Shown here in pieces: positions 53,199-60,997 of a stretch of DNA of 64,000 nucleotides (its first letter is position 1; every line of letters starts with the position of its first letter). Source of the DNA: Fictibacillus arsenicus (lineage in GTDB: Bacteria; Bacillota; Bacilli; Bacillales; Fictibacillaceae); NCBI RefSeq assembly GCF_001642935.1, contig NZ_CP016761.1, positions 1,178,001 to 1,242,000 of the forward strand, in the 5' to 3' direction. Both the position numbers and the translations under genes were made by a program. The notes beneath the pieces were generated by a model, which was not told the DNA's origin, made no database searches, and was given only the letters and a program-made list of their open reading frames with translations.

Positions 53199-53233
53199 AC
53201 TCGCTTGGTGGAGGTCAACTTGACTAAGCGAGT
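53199..53233 (+). other. Stem-loop between binding-protein and permease genes
   Basis: ACTCGCTT (53199-53206) pairs with AAGCGAGT (53226-53233), with extra pairing inside. No T run follows, so it is more likely an mRNA stabiliser or partial terminator than a full stop. Confidence 0.65.
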
Positions 53234-53314
53234 CTACAATCCATTCTGAATAACGACCTTTCAAGATAATAAAGTAGTTTGGTTCCAGTGAGGGAGATAA
53301 TGGAGGTGGGAAAA

Positions 53315-54235
53315 ATGTTAAGCTTCATTATTAAAAGACTTTTGCAGATATTCCCCGTTTTAATGGGTGTTACGATTTTGGTATTTAGTATGCTTCATAT
53401 GATCCCTGGGGATCCAGCAAGAACGATGGTTGGGATTGAAGCGTCACAAGAAATAATTGAAAAAGCAAGGGAAGAACTAGGACTTAATAAACCGTTATAC
53501 GAACAATTTGGTATTTTTATAGGTAATGCACTTACAGGAGACTTAGGAATGTCGATAAGAACAGGTCTTCCTGTTACGCAGGAAATCGCGGAGAGACTCC
53601 CTATCACTGCTACAATCGCGGTTGGCGCAACAATTTTCGCGACTATTTTTGGCGTGCTTTGTGGCATTATTGCTGCCATTAAACAAAATAAATTCGGAGA
53701 TAATCTGATCATGATATTGTCACTTGCTTCTATTTCAACCCCATCCTACTTTTTGGGGCTGTTGCTGATGCTCGTTTTTTCGTTATATCTTGGATGGCTT
53801 CCAACGATTGGGATAAGCTCGCCGATTCATTATATTCTCCCTATCATCACCCTGGGAGCACAATCTATGGGCTTGATTGCTAGGATGACAAGGTCCAGTA
53901 TGCTTGATGTGATTAGGCAAGACTTCATTCGAACGGCAAGAGCCAAGGGCTTGCCCGAACGAATCGTTATTTACGTTCATGCCTTAAAAAATGCGTTGAT
54001 CCCAGTTGTTACAGTTATTGGGTTACGTTTTGGAGGATTATTGGCTGGTACGGTGCTGGTAGAAAGTGTGTTTGCGGTTCCAGGTATCGGCCGTTTTATG
54101 GTAGATGCTGTATTGACCCGTGATTATCCTGCCGTACAAGGAACGGTACTTGTCGTGGCGACAAGCTTCGTCTTGATTAATGTGCTAGTAGATATTGTAT
54201 ATCGAATTATAGATCCAAGAATTCGCTACAACTGA
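53315..54235 (+). CDS. Peptide ABC transporter permease, DppB type
   Basis: About 306 residues with six membrane segments. LSFIIKRLLQIFPVLMGVTI, MLHMIPGDPARTMVG, LGLNKPLYEQF and the EAA-loop region DFIRTARAKGLPERIVIYVH are standard. TGGAGGTGGG fits the ATG at 53315, where the family N-terminus starts; the frame is open to 53279. It pairs with the next permease to form the membrane channel. Confidence 0.94.
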   Translation: MLSFIIKRLLQIFPVLMGVTILVFSMLHMIPGDPARTMVGIEASQEIIEKAREELGLNKPLYEQFGIFIGNALTGDLGMSIRTGLPVTQEIAERLPITATIAVGATIFATIFGVLCGIIAAIKQNKFGDNLIMILSLASISTPSYFLGLLLMLVFSLYLGWLPTIGISSPIHYILPIITLGAQSMGLIARMTRSSMLDVIRQDFIRTARAKGLPERIVIYVHALKNALIPVVTVIGLRFGGLLAGTVLVESVFAVPGIGRFMVDAVLTRDYPAVQGTVLVVATSFVLINVLVDIVYRIIDPRIRYN

Positions 54236-54249
54236 GGGGAGTGACTCGC

Positions 54250-55152
54250 ATGGACCAGCCGGTAGCAAAAATGGGAACATTGCCAGAGGTGGAGAAATTC
54301 AAAGCCAATCCAAGGGAGATTAAGAACCAGGTATTAAAGCGCTTTTTAAAAAGAAAAGTTTCTATCGTTGGTGGAATCATTATTATTATTTTTGTAATTA
54401 CGGCAATATTCGGACCACTATTTGCCCCTTATGATCCGCTTCAACAGGATTTGGCAAACAATTTCCAAGGGGCGAGTGCAGAGCATTGGCTCGGGACAGA
54501 TAATTTGGGAAGAGATACTTTGTCCCGGTTAATCTACGGCGCAAGAATCTCTTTGGAAATAAGTATGGCAAGTGTAGGCTTGGCGCTGATTGTAGGTTTA
54601 GTACTTGGCGTTACAGCAGGTTATTATGGTGGCAAAATTGAAACCCTCATTATGAGATTTGTCGATATATTATTGGCTTTCCCAGGTATTTTACTGGCAA
54701 TCGTAATTGTCGCGGTGTTAGGAAATGGTTTAGTTAATACCATGATGGCGGTAGCGATTTTCTCCGTTCCGGACTTTGCGCGGATAATCCGGGCTTCTGT
54801 CATTTCGTTAAAAGAGATGGAGTACATTGAGGCATGCAAGGCAGCCGGCGCGTCTAATCTTAGGATTATTTTACGGCATATTATTCCCAATTCATTATCA
54901 CCTGTCATTGTGCAAACAACCCTTATGATGGGTACGGCAATCTTAACTGCTTCTGGTCTTTCCTTTATTGGACTAGGCGTGCAGCCTCCCAATCCAGAGT
55001 GGGGAGCCATGTTAAGTAAAGCGAGAGAATTGCTGAGAAGTGCACCGCTTGCAGCAATTGCGCCAGGAACTGCGATTACATTGGTTGTACTGAGCTTCAG
55101 TCTAGTTGGGGATGGCTTAAGAGATGCACTCGATCCCAAGCTAAAAAACTGA
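54250..55152 (+). CDS. Peptide ABC transporter permease, DppC type
   Basis: About 300 residues. LKRFLKRKVSIVGGIIIIIF, FAPYDPLQQDLANNFQGASA, HWLGTDNLGRDTLSRLIYGA and the EAA loop MEYIEACKAAGASNLRIILR are typical. GAGGGGAG fits the ATG at 54250; a GTG at 54241 is inside the ribosome site. It starts 14 bases after the DppB gene. Confidence 0.94.
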   Translation: MDQPVAKMGTLPEVEKFKANPREIKNQVLKRFLKRKVSIVGGIIIIIFVITAIFGPLFAPYDPLQQDLANNFQGASAEHWLGTDNLGRDTLSRLIYGARISLEISMASVGLALIVGLVLGVTAGYYGGKIETLIMRFVDILLAFPGILLAIVIVAVLGNGLVNTMMAVAIFSVPDFARIIRASVISLKEMEYIEACKAAGASNLRIILRHIIPNSLSPVIVQTTLMMGTAILTASGLSFIGLGVQPPNPEWGAMLSKARELLRSAPLAAIAPGTAITLVVLSFSLVGDGLRDALDPKLKN

Positions 55153-55173
55153 TAAGGGAAGCAGGTGAAAAAA

Positions 55174-56178
55174 ATGGATGAAAAATTATTAGACATTAAA
55201 GGGTTAAAAACATATTTCTTCACGGAAGAAGTCACTGTTAGAGCGGTAGATGGTGTGGATCTGCAGCTGGGGAAAGGTGAAACACTAGGGATCGTAGGCG
55301 AATCTGGTTGCGGTAAAAGTATGATGTCATTATCGATCATGGGACTTGTTCCATCTCCACCGGGAAAGATTGTAGAAGGAAGTATTAATTTTAAAGGAAA
55401 AGATCTTTGCAAAATTAGTGGCTCAGAGTATCGAAGAATTAGAGGAAATGAAATATCAATGATTTTCCAGGAACCGATGACCTCTTTAAATCCGGTATTT
55501 ACGATTGGAAAACAGTTGATGGAGGTGTTTCAATATCACCAAAAATTACCAAAAAAGGAAGCGAAAGAAAAAGCGGTTAAAATTTTACGGCTTGTCGGTA
55601 TTTCCATGCCAGAAAGTCGGATTCATGAATATCCCAATCAATTGAGTGGTGGAATGAGACAAAGAGTAATGATCGCAATGGCACTTGCATGTAATCCGGA
55701 TTTATTGATCGCGGATGAACCGACTACCGCGTTGGATGTTACGATTCAAGCACAAATTCTAAAACTAATGAGTGATCTGAAAGCAGAATTTAACACCTCT
55801 ATTATCCTGATTACCCATAACCTTGGAGTTGTTGCAGAAATGGCTGAAAAAATCATGGTTATGTATGCGGGAAAAGTGATGGAATATGCTGATACAAAAA
55901 CGATTTTTAACAACCCCAAACATCCTTATACCGAAGGATTGCTTGATTCCATTCCGAATATTGATAAACCGGTAGAGAGGCTATCAGCCATTCCCGGTAC
56001 AGTTCCAAGTCCTCATCATTTCCCAACTGGCTGCAGGTTTCACCCGAGATGTAAATACGCAATGCCGGTGTGCTTAGAAAAAGAACCTGAGCTCATACAC
56101 TTGGAAGATAACACTCAAGTAAGATGTTGGAAATACGGAGAGGAGGGAGCTCATGAATCAAGGACTACTGCAAGTTAA
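55174..56178 (+). CDS. Peptide ABC transporter ATP-binding protein, DppD type
   Basis: About 334 residues. Walker A GESGCGKSMM, Q-loop MIFQEPMTSLNPVFTIGKQL, signature LSGGMRQRVMIAMAL, Walker B LLIADEPTTALDV and switch His in LITHNLGVV. The C-terminal oligopeptide-type cysteine extension (PTGCRFHPRCKYAMPVC) is present, which binds an iron-sulfur cluster in some relatives. Its 3' end overlaps the next gene by 26 bases. Confidence 0.94.
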   Translation: MDEKLLDIKGLKTYFFTEEVTVRAVDGVDLQLGKGETLGIVGESGCGKSMMSLSIMGLVPSPPGKIVEGSINFKGKDLCKISGSEYRRIRGNEISMIFQEPMTSLNPVFTIGKQLMEVFQYHQKLPKKEAKEKAVKILRLVGISMPESRIHEYPNQLSGGMRQRVMIAMALACNPDLLIADEPTTALDVTIQAQILKLMSDLKAEFNTSIILITHNLGVVAEMAEKIMVMYAGKVMEYADTKTIFNNPKHPYTEGLLDSIPNIDKPVERLSAIPGTVPSPHHFPTGCRFHPRCKYAMPVCLEKEPELIHLEDNTQVRCWKYGEEGAHESRTTAS

Positions 56179-57115
56179 AAATCTAAAAAAATACTTCCCA
56201 ATCAATAAAGGACTCTTTTCCAAAACAGTCGGGGCTGTTAAAGCTGTAGATGGCATTAGTTTTTCTATTCTCGAAGGGGAGACATTTGGACTTGTTGGAG
56301 AAAGTGGTTGTGGAAAATCAACAACTGGAAGGATGATTCTAAGACTCATCGAGCCTACAGATGGTCAGGTTATTTATAAAGGGAAATATATCCAGGACCT
56401 TCCGAAAGACAGCATGAAGAAACTGCGCCGAGAAATTCAGATCATTTTCCAGGATCCGTATTCGTCTTTAGATCCACGCTTTACCATAGCCGATACGATC
56501 GGAGAAGTATTAGAAATCCATAATATGTACACCAGAAAAGAAAGAACAGACCGAATCTTGCATCTCTTGGAAGCAGTGGGTCTAGGACCCCAGCATATCA
56601 ATCGGTACCCGCACGAGTTTAGTGGAGGACAAAGGCAGCGGATCGGCATCGCGAGAGCACTTGCGTTAAATCCATCGTTGCTGGTTTGTGATGAGCCAGT
56701 TTCGGCTTTGGACGTTTCAGTGCAAGCCCAAATCATAAACCTTATGCAAGATTTGCAAAAAGAGTTGAAGTTAACCTATCTTTTTATTTCACATGACCTT
56801 AGCGTCGTACACCACATTTGTGATCGTATCGCCGTTATGTATATGGGGAAAATTGTTGAAACTGCTGATAAGAAAACACTATTCGAAAATCCATCTCATC
56901 CGTATACCCAAGCTTTGTTAAGTGCGATTCCTGTACCTAATCCTGGTTTGGCAACCCAAAGAATTGTGTTGGAAGGGGATATTCCTAGTCCGGCACATCC
57001 GCCAACAGGCTGTCGCTTTCATACCCGTTGTAAATTTGTTACTGAGAAATGCAAAAAAGTGGAACCGCAACTGAAGGATATTGGCGGAAGCCATCTTATG
57101 GCATGCCATTTATAA
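56153..57115 (+). CDS. Peptide ABC transporter ATP-binding protein, DppF type
   Basis: 320 residues. Walker A GESGCGKSTTG, IIFQDPYSSLDPRFTIADTI, signature FSGGQRQRIGIARAL, Walker B LLVCDEPVSALDV, LFISHDLSVVHH, and the cysteine-rich C-terminus (PTGCRFHTRCKFVTEKC). It completes the five-gene importer as the second ATPase. GGAGGGAG precedes the ATG inside the DppD gene. Confidence 0.94.
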   Translation: MNQGLLQVKNLKKYFPINKGLFSKTVGAVKAVDGISFSILEGETFGLVGESGCGKSTTGRMILRLIEPTDGQVIYKGKYIQDLPKDSMKKLRREIQIIFQDPYSSLDPRFTIADTIGEVLEIHNMYTRKERTDRILHLLEAVGLGPQHINRYPHEFSGGQRQRIGIARALALNPSLLVCDEPVSALDVSVQAQIINLMQDLQKELKLTYLFISHDLSVVHHICDRIAVMYMGKIVETADKKTLFENPSHPYTQALLSAIPVPNPGLATQRIVLEGDIPSPAHPPTGCRFHTRCKFVTEKCKKVEPQLKDIGGSHLMACHL

Positions 57116-57134
57116 CTAGAAAGGGGTAATTAAA

Positions 57135-58337
57135 GTGGTAGAAGCGATTACAATGAGAGAACCATTTATGCTTGAATTTCCAGCGTCGGAATACAAAAAA
57201 CGACTAAAATTGTTGATGGAAAAGATGGAAGAAAACGCGATGGATGCAGTTATTCTCACCACAAAGGAGAATACAAGATATTTTACAGGATACCAGCTGA
57301 TCGTATGGGGTAGTGGTATATCAAAGCCGGCATGTGCAATCATCACAAAAGATGGAGAAGTAACGATGGTGAGTGGTTATAGCAACCGTGAGGCTTTGAA
57401 GGTTACCACTTGGGTAGAGGATCTCAGAATTTGGGACCCATTGGGAAGAGATGATGCAATTACGAACTTGCCGGATGCAATCTATGATGTACTCACCAAG
57501 AAAGGATTGGCAAAAGGAAAAATCGGTATGGAGACCGGAGTTGGTTTTCGAATTCACATGAACACCACTGATTACAGTAAACTGATGGGACATTTACAGG
57601 ATGCTGCCATTATTGATGCTGGCCCGTCCATTTGGGATCTTCGTGCAATAAAATCCGAACTGGAAATTAGCCACATGAAAAATGTTTGTAATATCAACAT
57701 AAAGGCATATGAAAAAGCACTTAACTCCATTTATCCAGGGATGACTGAATTGGAGTTATTTAGAGAGATTTCCAAGGCGATGTTCGAATTCGGTGCAGAT
57801 GAGGTATTTCCTCTCGGTATAAGAGCAGGTGCGGAACGGTATACACAAAGCAATTGTCCACCAAGTGAGCGTCCAATTGAAAAAGGAGAAATAATTCTCA
57901 TTGACGGCGGTCCGGGCTGTAAAGGTTATTACTCCGACATCATACGTGAGGCGATCATTGGTCAACCTTCTGACAGACAAAAAGAGCTATATGATTTCTC
58001 TGTAGCCGCATGTGAAAAAGGACTGGAATTCATTAAACCGGGTGTGACTGCCGGTGAAGTATGCCAGGTGGTCGATGAATTTGTCGATGCACATGGCTAT
58101 GGAAAATACTACGAAACTCGCGGATGGGTTGGACATTCTATCGGAGTATCCATTCATGAAATGCCGACCTTTGAATTGGGATCAGAATTAATTCTGAAAT
58201 CTGGTATGGTATTCGCTATCGAACCTGCTTTTTATGAAGAAGGTGAAGGCTGGTTTGGCATCGAGGAAAATATTTTAATAACAGATAAAGGATATGAATT
58301 ATTAACACCACTCAAGCGCGATCTGTGGATTTTGTAG
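57135..58337 (+). CDS. M24 family metallopeptidase (Xaa-Pro peptidase/creatinase-like)
   Basis: 400 residues. The N-terminal creatinase domain (EYKKRLKLLMEKMEENAMDA, LTTKENTRYFTGYQ) precedes the pita-bread domain. Metal ligands are visible: Asp in ILIDGGPG, Asp in YYSDIIRE, His in WVGHSIGVSIHE, Glu in FAIEPAFYE and GIEENILI. Members cleave Xaa-Pro bonds or related amides. As last gene of the operon it should process imported peptides in the cytoplasm. GTG start after AAAGGGG. Confidence 0.92.
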   Translation: MVEAITMREPFMLEFPASEYKKRLKLLMEKMEENAMDAVILTTKENTRYFTGYQLIVWGSGISKPACAIITKDGEVTMVSGYSNREALKVTTWVEDLRIWDPLGRDDAITNLPDAIYDVLTKKGLAKGKIGMETGVGFRIHMNTTDYSKLMGHLQDAAIIDAGPSIWDLRAIKSELEISHMKNVCNINIKAYEKALNSIYPGMTELELFREISKAMFEFGADEVFPLGIRAGAERYTQSNCPPSERPIEKGEIILIDGGPGCKGYYSDIIREAIIGQPSDRQKELYDFSVAACEKGLEFIKPGVTAGEVCQVVDEFVDAHGYGKYYETRGWVGHSIGVSIHEMPTFELGSELILKSGMVFAIEPAFYEEGEGWFGIEENILITDKGYELLTPLKRDLWIL

Positions 58338-58353
58338 GAAAGAGAAGGAGCGA

Positions 58354-58407
58354 GTGGCAATACAAACGAAAATCCCCACCCTTAAAATAGGTAAAACACA
58401 AATCTAG
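58354..58407 (+). other. Possible 17-codon remnant of a gene start
   Basis: GAAGGAG, 4 bases, then GTG opens MAIQTKIPTLKIGKTQI and a stop. It resembles the first residues of nitronate monooxygenase-like proteins from memory, but the match is too short to rely on. Confidence 0.25.
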
Positions 58408-58486
58408 GTTCTCGGCCATCGCATCACAGAATTCATAAGAAAAGATAGTTGAAGAAGGGTTGCACTGATCCTGGTCCATAGATTAA

Positions 58487-58516
58487 AAAAACTCGCCAAT
58501 TCGCGGCGAGTTTTTG
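58487..58516 (+). terminator. Terminator of the peptide operon
   Basis: ACTCGCC/GGCGAGT stem, short loop, followed by five T, about 150 bases after the last stop. Confidence 0.85.
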
Positions 58517-59023
58517 AGTTTTTATATGCCAATTATTATGTTAGGAACCCTTTACTTTTTTTGGGGGGTACTTTCTATTCATGATGTTGTCCTTTTGAGT
58601 GTATCGTTTATTCCTTGTTTGTTTCAATAGGGTAGACTTTAATGGAACGCACTAGGTGAGATATTAGAATACCGTTTTGAAATATCCCATTTCTCTGTTT
58701 CAAAATTCAGCTATTAAACCTAAGTAATTAAGAAATGCCTCGATAATATAAATACAGGTATTTAAGGCTCCTGCTTATTTAGATTGAGACCATACTGCAT
58801 GGTGCATAGTGGTCTATTTTTAGTTGATATTCCTAATCCGTATAGAATCAAATTTATATAGGCAATTTTAAGCGGTAAAACGTTCATTTTATGCAGTATT
58901 ATGTGTAATGATTACCCCTAATTGAGTTGAATTTTCGCCTAGCATGTTATTTTACACACCCACGAAAAATTATTTATAGTAAGTTATTACCTTTAATTGT
59001 AAGATTGAAGTGGGTGATGTTGT
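58517..59023. other. Intergenic stretch with one hairpin
   Basis: No gene supported. A hairpin AGACCA ... TGGTCT with inner TGCA pairing and a following TATTTTT lies at 58787-58821 and could terminate plus-strand transcription. Nothing else stands out. Confidence 0.5.
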
Positions 59024-59755
59024 GTGAATAAATTAGAAGAAAAAGTTTATTGTAATGTATGTAAAGGTGCTAGAAATCATCATATTTTAAAGACTTATAG
59101 TGAGGTTGCAGATTATCATTCAGATATACACTGGCATGCGAAATATCACATAGTTCAATGCTTGGGATGTGACACTATTGCTTTTGTTGAACAATATGGT
59201 GATGAGGATACTTGGGATTATAATGAATATACGGGTGAAAGGGAATGGAAAGATATTTTTAAAGTGTTTCCAGAAGAGCCACCAAAACCATCCAAAGATG
59301 ATTTTTTCCTTGGAGATTATAAGTTAAAAATAAAAAATTTTAATCATGTTGATCCTGAACTGAAAGAATTGTATTCACAAATAGTCCAAGTTTTTAATCA
59401 ACGGTTTAATATTCTTTGTGCAGCAGGGTTAAGAACGTTAATTGAAGCAATTTGTCTTAAAACTAATATAACGGGTGGAAGACTTTATGATGAAGATAAA
59501 AAAGTTAAAATCTCTAAAAAAGGTAATGAAGTATATTCCACATCCCTTGAAGGAAAGATATATGGATTATATGATAAACAGTTAATTCTATGGGATCAAT
59601 GTAGAATTTTACAAGAAATAAGGGACATAGGTAATAGTGCAGTTCATGAAATAGAAATTCCATGTATTAAAACTCTTAGACCTGCAATCATTATCGTAGA
59701 AGGAATATTTGAAAGTATATATGAGTTGAGAGAAAAAAGTTTAGTCAAAAAGTAG
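59024..59755 (+). CDS. DUF4145 domain protein with N-terminal zinc ribbon
   Basis: 243 residues. CNVCKGARNHHIL and CLGCDTIAF form a four-Cys ribbon at about residues 10-52. The C-terminal part (AAGLRTLIEAICLKTNITGG, ILQEIRDIGNSAVHE) is a DUF4145 helical domain. DUF4145 is found alone and in restriction or defence-related proteins; no activity is established here. GTG start after a GTGGGTGATG region. Genes 59024, 59809 and 60472 may form one small accessory group. Confidence 0.82.
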   Translation: MNKLEEKVYCNVCKGARNHHILKTYSEVADYHSDIHWHAKYHIVQCLGCDTIAFVEQYGDEDTWDYNEYTGEREWKDIFKVFPEEPPKPSKDDFFLGDYKLKIKNFNHVDPELKELYSQIVQVFNQRFNILCAAGLRTLIEAICLKTNITGGRLYDEDKKVKISKKGNEVYSTSLEGKIYGLYDKQLILWDQCRILQEIRDIGNSAVHEIEIPCIKTLRPAIIIVEGIFESIYELREKSLVKK

Positions 59756-59808
59756 CAGGAAAATTATCCCTTTTTGTCGTATTTAGTAGATAGGAAGGGG
59801 GTGTCAAG

Positions 59809-60138
59809 GTGAATAGTGATAAAAGAGCAGAAATTCGTATGTCAGAAGCAAAAGCATGGCTTAAGGAACTAAAAGAAGAAAACAATGTATTAGAACAAGA
59901 ATTAGATGCAATGGAAGTAAAAGTTGAAAGATTACAGGCAAGGTTTGAATTAGCAGAAAAAACTTATAGACGTTCATCTATGGAAAGAATTAAAGAAGAC
60001 AATGTAACTCCATTACAAGAAAGTCTTCTTGCTTTGAAAAAAGAATACGAATTAAAACAAGTTAATAACAATCAAAAAATTATTGCAAATGAAAAACTTA
60101 TCGAGAATATTGAAGCAGTAATTAAGGTTAATTCATAA
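59809..60138 (+). CDS. Coiled-coil protein
   Basis: 109 residues, nearly all charged helix with heptad-like spacing (EAKAWLKELKEENNVLEQEL, DAMEVKVERLQARFELAEKT, ALKKEYELKQVNNNQ). No signal or membrane segment. GGAAGGGGG lies 8 bases before the GTG. No family assigned. Confidence 0.65.
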   Translation: MNSDKRAEIRMSEAKAWLKELKEENNVLEQELDAMEVKVERLQARFELAEKTYRRSSMERIKEDNVTPLQESLLALKKEYELKQVNNNQKIIANEKLIENIEAVIKVNS

Positions 60139-60142
60139 AAAT

Positions 60143-60166
60143 AAGCACTTCTAACCGAGTGCTTTA
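60143..60166 (+). terminator. Weak hairpin after the coiled-coil gene
   Basis: AAGCACT/AGTGCTT stem with an 8-nt loop but only a short T stretch. Confidence 0.5.
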
Positions 60167-60440
60167 ATATATTTTAAGGGGATAATGGATTATAGAGTAT
60201 TTTCTAATTAACTTTTTTATGAAACGATGAAAGTGGTTAATCATTAATTAACCGTTCTTTAAGTGAGGAGTATCAATAAGTATCGTTTATGAAACGACAG
60301 CATTGAATTTTCTTCCAAATGCTTATCTTTTTCCTTCAGGTTCCTTTTGCCCTATACATAGAAAGGAATACGATTATATTTGTATTATAAAGGATGATAT
60401 ACTTATAAAAAAAAATTTAATTATTCGAGGAGAGTGCACA

Positions 60441-60503
60441 ATGTTTAAATATGGACGAGAAATGGGTTGGGATGAAAATGATTGTATCATTTCAGGACAT
60501 TAA
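60441..60503 (+). CDS. Possible 20-residue leader peptide
   Basis: GAGGAGAG at 60427-60434 lies 6 bases before an ATG that opens MFKYGREMGWDENDCIISGH and stops. It overlaps the start of the GIY-YIG gene in another frame. This could be a coupling leader, or the original start of the GIY-YIG gene now shifted out of frame. Confidence 0.35.
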   Translation: MFKYGREMGWDENDCIISGH

Positions 60504-60924
60504 CAACAGATTACAAGAGAGACTGGATCAACTATTAACAGCAACAAAGTTTCCAATTCGCACCCTAACAGAAGGGGAAATCAAAAAAATATTTGGAGAA
60601 TACCTTTTGCCGATAGAGGGGGTTTATCTTATTGTAAAAAATAAACCATTGTATGTTGGACGTTCTAGGAACTTAGCACAGCGCATTGGAGTTGATTTAA
60701 GGGCAACTACAAGAAAACAAGCAACACTGTCATACAAGTTAACAACGTTAAAAGATCGCTTTCCCCAACTGCAGACAATCCAAGATGCAAGGAACTATAT
60801 TTACGATCATTATTCTATTCAAATGATAAGAGTAGAGGACGAGAATGAACGGGCAATAATTCAGATATATGCAGCAATGGAATTGGGTACAATAAAGGAG
60901 TTTAACAGTTTCAGAGAAACGTAA
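60472..60924 (+). CDS. GIY-YIG nuclease-domain protein
   Basis: About 150 residues. GVYLIVKNKPLYVGRSRNLA, then QRIG is a GIY-YIG motif (GVY...YVG) with the following catalytic Arg. A Glu lies in DENERAIIQIYAAMELGT. The start is unclear: in-frame ATGs at 60451, 60472 and 60478 lack a strong ribosome site, while a good site serves an overlapping frame at 60441. Its role could be DNA cleavage for mobility or defence. Confidence 0.75.
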   Translation: MKMIVSFQDINNRLQERLDQLLTATKFPIRTLTEGEIKKIFGEYLLPIEGVYLIVKNKPLYVGRSRNLAQRIGVDLRATTRKQATLSYKLTTLKDRFPQLQTIQDARNYIYDHYSIQMIRVEDENERAIIQIYAAMELGTIKEFNSFRET

Positions 60925-60997
60925 AATAATGAAGTTACTATTCTACATACTGAATAACAGACCGAATAATATCATTTTTAAAAGATGGAGGAATGTT

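Noticed and set aside
54624-55412. 262-residue minus-strand frame across the DppC/DppD genes
   Set aside because: A long shadow of two well-supported transporter genes; no ribosome site or family motifs.
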